64,000 nt of DNA from assembly GCA_958295775.1 (NCBI GenBank), contig CATQHC010000008.1, positions 62,001 to 126,000 on the forward strand. The letters run 5' to 3'. A model generated the notes under the pieces. It was not told the DNA's origin, searched no databases, and saw nothing but the letters and a program-made list of their open reading frames with translations. The translations under genes and the position numbers were made by a program. Below are positions 17,150-27,129 of the stretch, piece after piece. How positions within the stretch are numbered: position 1 is the stretch's first letter; each line of letters begins with the position of its first letter. Source of the DNA: Chloroflexota bacterium (GTDB taxonomy: Bacteria > Chloroflexota > UBA11872 > VXOZ01).

Positions 17150-17842
17150 TCACCGCACGGCCACACCGCGCACCACCAAGGTGAATTCTCCGCGTGGCTC
17201 GATTTCCTGGAAGTGAGCCAACATCTCCGTAATCGTACCGCGCAGCACTTCCTCGTGAATCTTGGTCAACTCACGGGCGACCATGATTTCGCGATTGCCA
17301 AGGCACTCTTGGCATGCCTTGAGATCGTTCACCAAGCGGTAGGGTGAAGCGTAGATCACAAGTGAAAACGGTAACTCCGCCACACTTGCGAGTACGCGCT
17401 TGCGTCGAGACGGGCGGCGCGGCAGGAAACCCAAGAAACAGAACATGCTCCCCGGAAAACCGGCAATGGACACGGCGGCAGCAGACGCGGTTGGTCCCGG
17501 CACCGGGATGACCGCAATTCCACTTTCCACGGCGGCGGAGATAAGCGGCTGTCCGGGATCGGCTATACCGGGCGTGCCGGCATCCGTCACCAAGGCAACG
17601 GTTTTTCCTTCATCCAGAGTCCGAAGAATGCGTTCCAAGCGGGCGGCGCCGCTGTGGGCGTGGAAGCTTGTGAGCGGCGTGTGAATATCCAGGTGCGCGA
17701 GCAGTTTACGGGTGTGGCGGGTGTCCTCGGCGGCGATCACGTCCGCCTCGCGAAGGATACGCACCGCCCGCAGGGTAATGTCTTCCAGATTGCCGATGGG
17801 TGTGGCTACCACGTAGAGAAGACCGCGCGTTGTGCCCATCAT
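17150..17842 (-). CDS. rsmI: 16S rRNA (cytidine(1402)-2'-O)-methyltransferase
   Basis: A 230-residue tetrapyrrole-methylase-fold enzyme that 2'-O-methylates C1402 in the ribosomal P site. Motifs in order: YVVATPIGNLEDITLRA (about 10-26), AAEDTRHTRKLL (about 37-48), SFHAHS (59-64), VTDAGTPGIADPG (about 85-97) and PVPGPTA (about 112-118). Typical RsmI is about 280 residues; this one ends after the catalytic domain and lacks the C-terminal helical domain seen in E. coli. nadE starts upstream on the same strand, 44 bases away, so they may share a transcript. Confidence 0.93.
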   Translation of the reverse strand: MMGTTRGLLYVVATPIGNLEDITLRAVRILREADVIAAEDTRHTRKLLAHLDIHTPLTSFHAHSGAARLERILRTLDEGKTVALVTDAGTPGIADPGQPLISAAVESGIAVIPVPGPTASAAAVSIAGFPGSMFCFLGFLPRRPSRRKRVLASVAELPFSLVIYASPYRLVNDLKACQECLGNREIMVARELTKIHEEVLRGTITEMLAHFQEIEPRGEFTLVVRGVAVR

Positions 17843-17886
17843 CTTGCCCCGTGTTGCGCCGACAGACCTATGAAGACGAACACCGG

Positions 17887-18747
17887 TCAGCGTCCCCAGT
17901 CGCGCGGATAGCGGAAGTCTCGTTCTATCGTGCGCTGGGAGAGCTTGGCGATGATGGGCGGGCGCCGCTTGTACTGCATGGACTGCACAACGCGCGCTAC
18001 CCTTTCCACAAAGTCTCGCTCGAACCCGGCTGCAATCAACTCTTCAGGACGATAGCGCTCGTCCACGAGCAAGTAGAGCACGTGGTCCACATCCTCATAC
18101 GAAAACCCCAGTTCGCCCTCGTCCGACTGCCCCGGCCAGAGATCGGCGCTGGGTGGTTTTTCGATAATTGGCTGCGGAATTCCCAGATGGCGGGAGAGTT
18201 GCCGCACCTGGGTCTTGTAGAGATCGCCAATCGGATTCACGGCGCTCGCCATATCACCGTGGAGCGTGCTATAGCCTAGAAGCAACTCAGTCTTATTGCT
18301 TGTCCCCAGCGGCAGGCTGTCGAATGCGACCGATTGGTCGTAGAGGACGATCATGCGCGCCCGCGCCAACACGTTGCCGCGCCGCTTTACGTCCATATCG
18401 GCAAACTCGGCAAAATAGGAATCCACCAGGGGCGTAATCTCGACGAGTTTGGATGATATGCCCAGCGCCGCCACCACGGCTTCGGCATCGCTTCGGCTGT
18501 CGGGGTTGGACTCCCGGTAGGGCAGCAACAGCGCCAGCACGTTTTCCGGCCCCAGGGCGCCGGCGGCCAAGTAGGCGGAGAGCGCGGAGTCGATGCCGCC
18601 TGACAGGTTCAAGACGGCGCGCGTAAAGCCGAATTTGTGCACCTCATTACGAATGAAGCTATGGAGAATGCGCTCGGTAAGCGGCAGGTTGAGGTCCAGC
18701 GCATTCCGCGCTTTCGCGACGAGGTCTGTCTTGACACTCGCACTCAT
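17887..18747 (-). CDS. nadE: NAD(+) synthase, synthetase subunit
   Basis: A 286-residue NAD synthetase of the adenine nucleotide alpha-hydrolase fold. The ATP-pyrophosphatase P-loop is [13 protein letters not shown] (48-60). [20 protein letters not shown] followed by [11 protein letters not shown] (about 148-178) is the deamido-NAD and metal region. It converts deamido-NAD and ATP to NAD. No glutaminase domain is fused. Its start codon overlaps, by 4 bases, the stop of a nitrilase-family gene that looks like the missing glutaminase half, so the pair probably makes a two-subunit glutamine-dependent enzyme. Confidence 0.93.
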   Translation of the reverse strand: MSASVKTDLVAKARNALDLNLPLTERILHSFIRNEVHKFGFTRAVLNLSGGIDSALSAYLAAGALGPENVLALLLPYRESNPDSRSDAEAVVAALGISSKLVEITPLVDSYFAEFADMDVKRRGNVLARARMIVLYDQSVAFDSLPLGTSNKTELLLGYSTLHGDMASAVNPIGDLYKTQVRQLSRHLGIPQPIIEKPPSADLWPGQSDEGELGFSYEDVDHVLYLLVDERYRPEELIAAGFERDFVERVARVVQSMQYKRRPPIIAKLSQRTIERDFRYPRDWGR

Positions 18748-19661
18748 CGATACCGCTCGCGGTAAATGCGACGTAACTCACGGTATGTGAGGTCCAGCCG
18801 TTCGTCGCGCAACAACGGCAAGAGCGACCGCTGGCGGCGCAAGGCCGCGGCGGATATCTCCGCCGTGACCAGGGTTTCTTCAAAGTACGGCGCCCGCACG
18901 ATCACGGCGCCGTCGGGGCCAACCACTTCCGATCCGCCCCAGAAGTTAACACCGTCCTCGTAGCCGACGCGGTTGCAATACACGACGTAATTGGTGAACA
19001 TGCGGGCGTACAGGTTATTGAGATTGTGCCAGGTTTGCGCGCTGCGCAAGTCTTGGGACTCGCCGGACACGCCGCGTCCAGGGCCGCTGGAGATTCCGAG
19101 GATGAGGTCCGCGCCATCGGCATGGACGACGCTCACGGCCGATGGGTGCCAGAAGTCTTCGCAGATCAGGACGCCGAGTCGGCCAAAGCGCGTGTCAAAG
19201 GCGCGCAAATGCTCTCCTGCTGCCAAATACCGGCCTTCATCAAACATGCCGTAGGTGGCCAGATATACCTTGCGGTGTACATGATGCGCCTGTCCGGCCT
19301 CAAGGTACACGCCGCTATTGTAGAAGCGCTGATCGGCGGATTCCTCCACCATGCCGAAGAGCAGGCTCATGTGCTGGCTGGCCTCGAAAAGCGGTTCCAA
19401 CCGCGAGTCATCCAGACAAATGGCCGTCTCGGAAACCAGGTCTTCCAGGAAATACCCGTTGAGGGAAAGTTCTGGAAAAACGAGCAGGTCTACGGCTTGC
19501 GTTTCCGCCTGCGCGATCACGTCCACGTGCTTTTGAATGTTCCGGGAGACATCGCCCAAGTGCGGGTTAATTTGCGCAAGGCCGATGCGAAACGATTGCA
19601 AGGGTTTCTGCGTTCGTTCAGGAAGCAACTGGGCGTTCAACCTCTCTACTGCGCAAGTCAT
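18744..19661 (-). CDS. Nitrilase-family protein, probable glutaminase subunit of NAD synthase
   Basis: A 305-residue carbon-nitrogen hydrolase with the Glu-Lys-Cys triad: Glu in [10 protein letters not shown], Lys in [19 protein letters not shown] and Cys in [11 protein letters not shown]. These segments closely resemble the N-terminal glutaminase domain of fused glutamine-dependent NAD synthetases. It would release ammonia from glutamine for nadE, whose start overlaps this stop by 4 bases (ATGA). I choose the ATG at 19661; the frame is open to 19757, and homology begins only around [12 protein letters not shown], so a later start is possible. Confidence 0.85.
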   Translation of the reverse strand: MTCAVERLNAQLLPERTQKPLQSFRIGLAQINPHLGDVSRNIQKHVDVIAQAETQAVDLLVFPELSLNGYFLEDLVSETAICLDDSRLEPLFEASQHMSLLFGMVEESADQRFYNSGVYLEAGQAHHVHRKVYLATYGMFDEGRYLAAGEHLRAFDTRFGRLGVLICEDFWHPSAVSVVHADGADLILGISSGPGRGVSGESQDLRSAQTWHNLNNLYARMFTNYVVYCNRVGYEDGVNFWGGSEVVGPDGAVIVRAPYFEETLVTAEISAAALRRQRSLLPLLRDERLDLTYRELRRIYRERYR

Positions 19662-19890
19662 TTGGGGAATGCGCTCGAAATCACCATCATTGTAACGGTC
19701 TGTAAGTATGTGGGCTAGTGCACGGCCGGGACGGAATGTGCGCACTAGGCATCCCACACGCCTGCGATACCCACCTACAACAGTCAGCAGGCTAGAGAGA
19801 ATGCACCACTAAGAATAAAATGTGTAAGATACATGTCAGTAACGTTTCCAGGCTAATTCCGTGGTAGCCTCGCAGGAGGGCAAGCAACCG

Positions 19891-20925
19891 ATGGCAGCGA
19901 CGTATCGTGTAGGCATTGTCGGTTTGGGGCGCGTAGCCAACACCATTCAGGAGGAAGTGCTGAGCTATGCGGGCCGTATGCTATTGCCCTACTCCCATAC
20001 GCATGCATACGCTGCCGTACCGCGCACGCGCGTCTGCGCCGTTGCCGACATCGATGCGCAGAAGACCGCAGCCTACGTCGCGCAATGGCAGTCGGAATTC
20101 GGTGAGATTGCTGCCTATGCTTCCTACGACGAGATGCTGCAGAACGAGCAACTCGACATCGTGAGCGTCTGCACCCACGCGCCGCTGCATGCGCCGGTAA
20201 CGCAAGCGGCGGCCCAAGCTGGGGTCAAGGCGGTCTTTTGTGAGAAAGCGATTGCGACAAGCTTGGCCGAGGCCGATGCCATGATTGCGGCTTGCGCGGC
20301 ACAGAACATAAAGCTCGTGATCAATCACACGCGCCGGTGGGATCCTTACTACGAAACGGCGCTCGCGCTCCTGCAAGAAGGCCGGATTGGCAGTGTCCGC
20401 ACCGTTTCAGCTCACTTCGCCGGCGAGCTTGTGCATACGGGCACCCACTGGCTCGACGCGATGCTGCTCTTCAGCCAGAGTTCGGCTGCATGGGTTTCCG
20501 GCGCGCTTGCCCCCGGCGCCGACGTGGCCCGGGATGCCGGAGGCTCGGCCCAGGTGGGTTTTCACAACGGGGCAGTCGGTTTCATCGACGGCCAAAGCGG
20601 ACCGCAATTCGAGATAGACGTGCTCGGCACCGCCGGTCGTCTGCGCCTCAGCAACAGCGATGCGGAGTTCTTCACGTTCGATATTGCGACGCGCACCATG
20701 GTAAAGCGGCCATTCCCGTTGGTCGCCTACCCGCGCAGCGGCATGCAGGGAGCCGTGGCAGAGATCGTCCACTGCATCGAGGAAGATCGGCCCAGCCGCT
20801 CCGACGGCCACGCCGGCCGCGCCGCGCTGGAGCTTGCGCTCGCGGTCTACGCCTCGGATGCCTCCAATGGCGCGCGCATACACCTGCCGTTGGCGGAACG
20901 CGACCGGGTCGTGCTCTCCCGCTGA
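19891..20925 (+). CDS. Gfo/Idh/MocA family oxidoreductase
   Basis: A 344-residue NAD(P)-dependent dehydrogenase. The Rossmann motif is VGLGRVANTI (about 10-19), the catalytic lysine is Lys119 in FCEKAIAT, and the substrate-site region is INHTRRWDPYY followed by HTGTHWLDAML with the conserved His and Asp. The start is the ATG at 19891 because AGGAGGG precedes it at normal spacing; the frame extends 30 bases further to a GTG. It is monocistronic. The substrate is likely a sugar or related polyol but cannot be fixed. Confidence 0.9.
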   Translation: MAATYRVGIVGLGRVANTIQEEVLSYAGRMLLPYSHTHAYAAVPRTRVCAVADIDAQKTAAYVAQWQSEFGEIAAYASYDEMLQNEQLDIVSVCTHAPLHAPVTQAAAQAGVKAVFCEKAIATSLAEADAMIAACAAQNIKLVINHTRRWDPYYETALALLQEGRIGSVRTVSAHFAGELVHTGTHWLDAMLLFSQSSAAWVSGALAPGADVARDAGGSAQVGFHNGAVGFIDGQSGPQFEIDVLGTAGRLRLSNSDAEFFTFDIATRTMVKRPFPLVAYPRSGMQGAVAEIVHCIEEDRPSRSDGHAGRAALELALAVYASDASNGARIHLPLAERDRVVLSR

Positions 20926-21109
20926 TGTGCCGCCGCGGTCCATAGTCCGCTAGGCAAGCCCCTATTTCGCGCCATCCTGCGTTAAATTGCGCCGGTGTCG
21001 GAGCGCCGGTTCCGCTATCATAGTGCTACGCGAGACGGCAGTTCATTGAAGAAGATTCCATCCAAGGAAAGTCTCGCCGCAGGGCCCAACACCAAAAGAG
21101 GATTGTGTA

Positions 21110-22447
21110 ATGGTACGAACTGAGCAGAGTGCGTCACTCTTTGCCGAAGCCGAGGCCTACGCGCCGGGCGGCGTGCATACGTCTATCCGCAACGTGGAAC
21201 CGCGCCTGGTCTTCAATCGCGCCGAGGGCGCCCGCATCTGGGACGTTGACGGCAATGAGTTTCTTGACTACCATGCCGCCTTCGGTCCCTTCATCTTAGG
21301 TCACGTGCATCCCTTAGTCGTGCAACGTGTTGAAGAAGCACTGTGGGAGACCGACCTCTACGGTGTCGGCGCGACGCCGCAAGAAATCGCGCTCGCCAAG
21401 AAAGTCGTCGAGCACGTCCCTTCAATCGAGCAAGTGCTGTTTACAAACGCCGGTTCGGAGGCGACGTTCCACGCCCTGCGCGCGGCCCGCGCCTATACCG
21501 GGCGCAGGAAGATTATCAAGTTTCAGGGCTGCTACCACGGCTGGCATGATGCCGTGCTGCGCAACGTCATCAGCACGCAGGACATGGTCGGCAAACGTGA
21601 CTTGCTCTCGGCAGGGATGATGGAAGAGACCGCCGATGCCACGCTCATTTGCACGTTCAATGACGCGGATGACGTGGAAGACACCATCAAGGCGCACGCG
21701 GGCGAGATTGCGGCCATCATCGTAGAGCCAATTCCCCACAACATCGGGTGTGTGCGACCGGTCCCGGGCTTCCTGGAGGCCTTGCGCGAACTGAGCGACG
21801 CCCACGGTATTGTGCTGATCTTCGATGAAGTTATCACCGGCTTCCGGCACGGTCTCGGCGGATTCCAGGAGGTCGCCGGCGTCACCCCGGACGTCACTAC
21901 CCTGGGCAAAGCCATCGCTAACGGTTTCCCGATTGCCGCAGTTGGCGGTAAGAAAGAAATTATGTCGCGCTTCAACACGGCACCCGGCGGCGACACGTTC
22001 TTTGCGGGTACGTATAACGGTCACGCGGTGGGCACCGTGGCCGCCCTTGCAACCATCGAAGTCATGGAAACGCAAGGCGTGCACAAGGAAGTCTACCGCC
22101 TGGGCGCGCGCGTGCGCGCGGGTCTGTCCGAGATCATGGCAGATGCCGGCATTCCCGCTCTGGTCGAAGGTTTCGGCTCCGTTTTCGTGACCTATTTCAT
22201 GGAGGGCCCGGCGCGCAACTTCACCGATCTCCTGCAAAACGATGCCGGCTTCTTCGTGCGTTACCGCCAGGAGTGCATCAAACGCGGCGTTTTCAAGCTG
22301 CCCATGAATATCAAGCGCAACCACGTCAGCTTTGCCCACACGGACGCGGATATCGACCGGACGCTGCAAGTGGCGGAAGATGCCATTAACACCTTGGTGC
22401 GACAAGGCGTAAGACCGGAATCGAGTAAGGTGATGGCAATGACGTAA
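21110..22447 (+). CDS. Class III aminotransferase, GSA-aminomutase-like
   Basis: A 445-residue fold-type I PLP enzyme close to glutamate-1-semialdehyde aminomutases and related omega-aminotransferases. Features: PGGVHTSIRN at the N-terminus, TNAGSEATFHALRAAR (phosphate cup, about 108-123), GCYHGWHD, the FDEVITGFRHG motif (Asp near 243), and the Schiff-base lysine in TLGKAIANGFPIAA (near 270). There is no haem pathway around it, so a role in amino-acid or amine catabolism is as likely as tetrapyrrole synthesis. The ATG follows AAGAGGA. A 24-bp palindrome overlaps the stop codon. Confidence 0.88.
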   Translation: MVRTEQSASLFAEAEAYAPGGVHTSIRNVEPRLVFNRAEGARIWDVDGNEFLDYHAAFGPFILGHVHPLVVQRVEEALWETDLYGVGATPQEIALAKKVVEHVPSIEQVLFTNAGSEATFHALRAARAYTGRRKIIKFQGCYHGWHDAVLRNVISTQDMVGKRDLLSAGMMEETADATLICTFNDADDVEDTIKAHAGEIAAIIVEPIPHNIGCVRPVPGFLEALRELSDAHGIVLIFDEVITGFRHGLGGFQEVAGVTPDVTTLGKAIANGFPIAAVGGKKEIMSRFNTAPGGDTFFAGTYNGHAVGTVAALATIEVMETQGVHKEVYRLGARVRAGLSEIMADAGIPALVEGFGSVFVTYFMEGPARNFTDLLQNDAGFFVRYRQECIKRGVFKLPMNIKRNHVSFAHTDADIDRTLQVAEDAINTLVRQGVRPESSKVMAMT

Positions 22448-22465
22448 GGCGCTAGCGCCTTACGT
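22442..22465. repeat. Perfect 24-bp palindrome across a stop codon
   Basis: ACGTAAGGCGCT is followed by its exact reverse complement. The TAA stop of the aminotransferase gene (22445-22447) lies in the left arm. No T-run follows, so it may protect the mRNA 3' end or be a repeat. Confidence 0.6.
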
Positions 22466-22666
22466 CCCCGCGACGCGTGGCTATAGAGTCGCGACTCATC
22501 GGAACCTTGCGCGTCCGAGATTGACCGCTTCACCCTAATCCAGCGGTAACGAACAATGGCGGCGCCGAAACGGTATGTGGGGGCTGGGGCTTTCTGCCAC
22601 GCGCCCAAGCCACCGCACGCAGGAAGTATCCGCGGCATCAGGAGTAAGAACTACAGGAGAATCATC

Positions 22667-24331
22667 GTGCAGAGCACATCCGACACGTACATACCCCAAC
22701 CCATTACCGCAATCGCAGGCCGTCTTGATCTCCAGGCCGAAGAGTTCAGCAGCTACGGGCCGCTGATGGGCAAGGTACGCACACAAGTCTTGGAACGACT
22801 TGCAGATAAGCCGGATGGCAAACTCATCCTCGTGACGGCAATTTCCCCCACGTCGGCGGGCGAAGGCAAGACCACCGTCACCGTGGGGCTGGCGCAGACG
22901 CTCTTCAGCCTGGGTCTGAATGCCCTCTCGTGCACGCGCGAGCCGTCATTGGGGCCGGTCTTTGGCATCAAGGGCGGCGCTACCGGCGGCGGCAAAGCAA
23001 CCCTGGAGCCTTCGCTAGAGATCAACCTCCACTTTACCGGCGACTTTCACGCCATTACTGCCGCGCACAACCTTCTCGCCGCAATCCTTGATAACCACCT
23101 GCACCAGGGCAATGCGCTCGGCATCGATCCCCGGCGCGTAACCTGGCGGCGGACGATCGACATGAACGACCGCGCGTTGCGGAACATCGTCGTGGGTCTG
23201 GGCGGCAGGACGGAAGGCGTGCCGCGGGAAAGCGGCTTCGACATCACCCCCGCTTCCGAGATCATGGCGGTCCTCTGTCTCTCCAGCGACCTTGCTGACT
23301 TGAAAGACCGCCTTGGCCGCATCGTTGTCGGCGAGACGTTCGCGCGCAAGCCGGTCACTGCGGCCGACCTGAACGCCCACACCGCCATGACGATACTGCT
23401 GCGTGAGGCCATTCACCCCAACCTGGTGCAGAACATGGCCGGTGGGCCCGCCCTTGTGCACGGCGGACCGTTTGGCAACATCGCCCATGGCTGCAACTCC
23501 ATCATCGCGACACGGGTCGGACTGAAACTCGCCGATTACGTGGTGACGGAGGCGGGCTTTGGCACAGACCTCGGCGCGGAGAAATTCTTCAATATCAAGT
23601 GTCGGCGCGCCGGTCTCACGCCGGCAGCCGTTGTGCTGGTTGCCACCGTGCGGGCGCTCAAACTGCACGGCGGCGTGCGCCCGGCCGATTTGGAGATTGA
23701 GAATCCGGCCGCGCTGGCAGCCGGCCTCGCCAATCTGCAGAAGCACATTGAAAACATCAGGAAGTTTGGCCTCGAAGTGGTCGTGGCCGTCAACCGTTTC
23801 CCATCGGACACAGCCAATGACCTGCGCACGGTTGCGGAGTTCTGTGCTGCCGAGGGTGTGCCCGCCGCTGAGACGGATGTCTTTGCCGGCGGTATCGACG
23901 GCGGCAAGGCGCTCGCACAAGAGGTGCTTCATCTCCTCGAGAGGGATGCGCCAAGCAACTTTGCGCTTCTCTATCCCGACGACATGACGCTTAAGGACAA
24001 AATCGCAACTGTTGCCCGGGAGATCTATGGCGCCGCGAAGGTCAACTATGCGCCCGCCGCCAACCGCACGCTGCGGCAACTGCAGCGCAGCGAACACAAG
24101 CGTTTGCCGGTCTGCATGGCAAAGACCCAGTCATCGTTCTCCGACAATCCCCGCCTGCTGGGTCGGCCTCAGAACTTCAGCATTACGGTGCGGGAGGTGA
24201 AGCTTGCAGCCGGCGCGGGGTTCGTGATTCCGTTGACGGGCGACATTCTCACGCTGCCGGGCTTGCCCGCGGTTCCCGCCGCAGATGGTATGACCATTGA
24301 CGACGACGGTAATGTCGGCGGCCTTACCTAA
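22667..24331 (+). CDS. fhs: Formate--tetrahydrofolate ligase
   Basis: A 554-residue formyl-THF synthetase, which joins formate to tetrahydrofolate with ATP in one-carbon metabolism and the Wood-Ljungdahl methyl branch. The P-loop is SPTSAGEGKTT (60-70), followed by EPSLGPVFGIKGGATGGG and NLHFTGDFHAI, all family signatures; EAGFGTDLGAEKF and the C-terminal LPGLPAVPAA are also typical. I start at the GTG at 22667, preceded by GGAG at 7 bases and matching the family N-terminus. No other folate-pathway genes adjoin, so it may supply formyl-THF for purines from formate. Confidence 0.95.
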   Translation: MQSTSDTYIPQPITAIAGRLDLQAEEFSSYGPLMGKVRTQVLERLADKPDGKLILVTAISPTSAGEGKTTVTVGLAQTLFSLGLNALSCTREPSLGPVFGIKGGATGGGKATLEPSLEINLHFTGDFHAITAAHNLLAAILDNHLHQGNALGIDPRRVTWRRTIDMNDRALRNIVVGLGGRTEGVPRESGFDITPASEIMAVLCLSSDLADLKDRLGRIVVGETFARKPVTAADLNAHTAMTILLREAIHPNLVQNMAGGPALVHGGPFGNIAHGCNSIIATRVGLKLADYVVTEAGFGTDLGAEKFFNIKCRRAGLTPAAVVLVATVRALKLHGGVRPADLEIENPAALAAGLANLQKHIENIRKFGLEVVVAVNRFPSDTANDLRTVAEFCAAEGVPAAETDVFAGGIDGGKALAQEVLHLLERDAPSNFALLYPDDMTLKDKIATVAREIYGAAKVNYAPAANRTLRQLQRSEHKRLPVCMAKTQSSFSDNPRLLGRPQNFSITVREVKLAAGAGFVIPLTGDILTLPGLPAVPAADGMTIDDDGNVGGLT

Positions 24332-24444
24332 GCTCGGTCTCACTCAGGACGATCAAGGGTCGGCCGCCAGCGCTGGGGTAAAGCTTGCCGGCATAACTGC
24401 CGTCAGCCAATGTATTCCGCCCTAGGCAGCGCACTAGAATCACC

Positions 24445-26811
24445 CTACAGGCGCCATGGCCCTCGCCGCGTCAGTCTCGGCAGGAGCAGCGCGAGCACAA
24501 CGAGCCAGCCGCTGAGACTAACGACGGCGCCGATCTGAAACCAACGGGGCTGGTACTGAAACACGACGGTATGGTCGCCCGACGGCAGCAGCACACCGCG
24601 CAATGCCAGGTCCACGCGATACACCTCTGTAGGAGTGCCGTCGATAGTTGCCGTCCAACCCGGGTAGAAGGCGTCAGAAAGCACGAGCAGTCCCGGCTGG
24701 GACGTAGACGCCTGGATTTCCACGCGTCGCGGGGACTCCGCTTCCACTGTGGCTGGGACGGGATTACCGGTTGCGCCCACAAGCTCGGGGATGGGCCGCT
24801 CCACGAGTGCCTGGCGCGCCACGTCAATTTCCCGCAGCCGTAACGGATCATCATCTACCACCGTCTCGTAGACTACGAAGGCCCGGGGCAAGAGCGCGTC
24901 ATTCTCAAAGACAAAGGGCCCTTCCTCGCGCAATTGGCCGACAAGCTCCCACCCAGGTCCCGGTTCCCGTCGCTGAAAGTCAGTGACAAGAAAGCGCACG
25001 TTGAGCAAACCCCAAAGGGTGGCATCCAGTTCTCTACGGTCGGTATCCGGCAAGGCAAAGTGCGGCGGCACCTCTAAGTTGTCAAAGAGCGCCCTGCGCA
25101 GCTCCGTATAGCTCTGCGTAGGCAGTATGCCGCCGTCATACCCGTCCGCGCTGGCAATGCCTAGCGGAAGATTGAGATTGGCGCGAAGCTCTTCCTTGTA
25201 TCTCTGGTACTGCATTGCAAGACGCGCCCAATGGTCCGGCAAAGTCTCCAAGAGTTCCTCTCTACGCGCTTCTTCATCTTGTAGAGCGAACTGCTCCTTC
25301 GCGAGACTTATGAAACGAGAATCACGCCAATGTACCGACAGTTGTTCTGTTTCGGCCGCCGGCGCGTAGATGTCCGCTGGCATAGCCTGGTTGAATTCCA
25401 GCGGGCGGGAAGCGAAGAAGAGTTCGCCCGCCACAAGTGCGCCAAGCAGCCCATAGGACAGCGTATTGGCCAAACCATGATTGAGCACCAGCAAGATTGT
25501 TGCATAGGATATCAGCGCGATTATTACCCAAAACACCACCATCTTGGGCTCCGGCAAAGACTGATGCGAGCGGACCAGATACATGCGCCCAATAAAGGCG
25601 ACCAAGACAACCATCGCGGCGAGCGTACTCGATAGAACCAGCAACGAAAGGTGGCGACGTTCGCCGGGACGAAGGTCGTCGCGAAGCCGGTCTGCCCCCA
25701 GTGCAGCCAGTACCGAAAGACTGAAGCTCACCAGGAAGAGCCACCGTCCAGCAACCCGGAATGAGGAGAAGCCCGGCATAATCTGGTGCAAGAGCCCGAA
25801 GATCGGTGTATACGTGCCCAATGCCAGCACAAATGCAAACGCGGCGAGCAGCAGGAAGAACGGCACCCAACGCTGCCTCACGAGCTGCAAAGCGCCGAAG
25901 AATGCGAGCATGGCGCCGCTTACGCCAATATATCCCGCGGTCTCCACATCCGGTGGCGCCTGCCAAAAGTTTGGCAGCAAATGGAGCAAGACGTCGTTGC
26001 GATTGAGCGCTTGTTGTCCTGCCTCTTGCAACGAAACGCCGCCAAGTCGATAGGACTGCCCAACCGCCTCCAGCGTTGGGAAGAGCTGCGCCGCGCTCAA
26101 GACCCCCCCAATGAGAATGAAAAGCGGCGGCACTACCAACGGCCACCAGCGCGAGGTGAGTTCCGTCGGCGTTGCAAACGCCAGATACGCGCAGAATAGT
26201 CCCACGGCCACGAAAGAGTAATAGAACTCCTGTGTATGTCCCGCCGTGAAACTAAGCGCCGTCACAATGCCGCCCAGGAGAACCCAGGTCGTAGATGGGC
26301 CGCACGCGCGCCGCGCGCACAGCAAGAGCCAGGGAAGCCATACGGCGGTGTGTATCTGATTGAGATGCCCGATGTGCGGCAGCAAGAATCCGCCCACACC
26401 GAAGCACAAGGCGCCAATCCACGCGGCAAAGACCGTCGTGTCGAGTCCGTACCGTAGGAAGAGGTACATCCCGGCCAGCGCCAACCATATGTGGAGGACG
26501 ACGCTCCATGTCAGCGCCCCCGGAAATGAGAAGATCAAGAACAAAGCGTCCAGCGGATAGAGTACGCTGGTCTGAATATTCGCAAGCAGCGGCACGCCAA
26601 GTTGGATGAGAGGATTCCACAGAGGGAACTCTCCTTGACTAATCAATTCGCGAATGTAGGTCTTGTAGGGGTAGAAGAGTGTGACTAAGTCGAAGCTGCC
26701 GATAACTCCCCGGCCCAGCACTGACTTCCAAAAGAAGACGAGCACAAGAATGAAGAAGCTCGCCAAGGCGAAAAGGTCAATAATGAAAGGCTGTCGTTGT
26801 TGTACAGTCAT
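24445..26811 (-). CDS. YfhO-family polytopic membrane protein
   Basis: A 788-residue protein with about 12-13 membrane helices in residues 1-470 and one near the C-terminus, around a soluble region (about 480-755). The N-terminal pattern (GSFDLVTLFYPYKTYI, PLWNPLIQLGVPLLAN) and the closing LSDAFYPGWTATIDG fit the bacterial YfhO family (PF09586). These are GT-C-fold-like proteins implicated in glycosylating cell-wall polymers with lipid-linked sugars. The start may be the ATG at 26811 or a TTG 9 bases upstream. TAGTAT lies 8 bases before the ATG, hinting at a leaderless mRNA. Confidence 0.88.
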   Translation of the reverse strand: MTVQQRQPFIIDLFALASFFILVLVFFWKSVLGRGVIGSFDLVTLFYPYKTYIRELISQGEFPLWNPLIQLGVPLLANIQTSVLYPLDALFLIFSFPGALTWSVVLHIWLALAGMYLFLRYGLDTTVFAAWIGALCFGVGGFLLPHIGHLNQIHTAVWLPWLLLCARRACGPSTTWVLLGGIVTALSFTAGHTQEFYYSFVAVGLFCAYLAFATPTELTSRWWPLVVPPLFILIGGVLSAAQLFPTLEAVGQSYRLGGVSLQEAGQQALNRNDVLLHLLPNFWQAPPDVETAGYIGVSGAMLAFFGALQLVRQRWVPFFLLLAAFAFVLALGTYTPIFGLLHQIMPGFSSFRVAGRWLFLVSFSLSVLAALGADRLRDDLRPGERRHLSLLVLSSTLAAMVVLVAFIGRMYLVRSHQSLPEPKMVVFWVIIALISYATILLVLNHGLANTLSYGLLGALVAGELFFASRPLEFNQAMPADIYAPAAETEQLSVHWRDSRFISLAKEQFALQDEEARREELLETLPDHWARLAMQYQRYKEELRANLNLPLGIASADGYDGGILPTQSYTELRRALFDNLEVPPHFALPDTDRRELDATLWGLLNVRFLVTDFQRREPGPGWELVGQLREEGPFVFENDALLPRAFVVYETVVDDDPLRLREIDVARQALVERPIPELVGATGNPVPATVEAESPRRVEIQASTSQPGLLVLSDAFYPGWTATIDGTPTEVYRVDLALRGVLLPSGDHTVVFQYQPRWFQIGAVVSLSGWLVVLALLLPRLTRRGPWRL

Positions 26812-27129
26812 TTGTGTCAATACTACAAAGCGGGTCTATGCGCTACGGGGATTGTATATGCTTCACAGTCACCAAGTACAGTGCTGCAGTTGCTCGCCAT
26901 CCCGCAGCCCGGCTGCTTCCCAGGCGCCGGCGCCACAATGCGTTGGCCTCTTGCGACATGCGTTCCACGGGAATCATACGGCGTAGTCACAGCAGCCCTA
27001 GGCCAATGCGCTCTCGATTGAGACGGCGCGGTCAAGTGATGTAGGCGCTACGCCTCTTGCACGGCGGTCCAGTCCTGCCTTCTCGCCAGAGTCCCAAATC
27101 TAGGCGCAATCTCACAGCAATTAGGCAGC
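26812..27129. other. Intergenic region, no gene seen
   Basis: This gap separates two minus-strand genes. A short inverted repeat (AGGCG CTA CGCCT near 27044) is the only structure I see. Confidence 0.4.

Noticed and set aside
21110-22447. hemL (haem biosynthesis)
   Set aside because: The protein is GSA-aminomutase-like, but no haem genes adjoin and related aminotransferases share these motifs, so no symbol is given.
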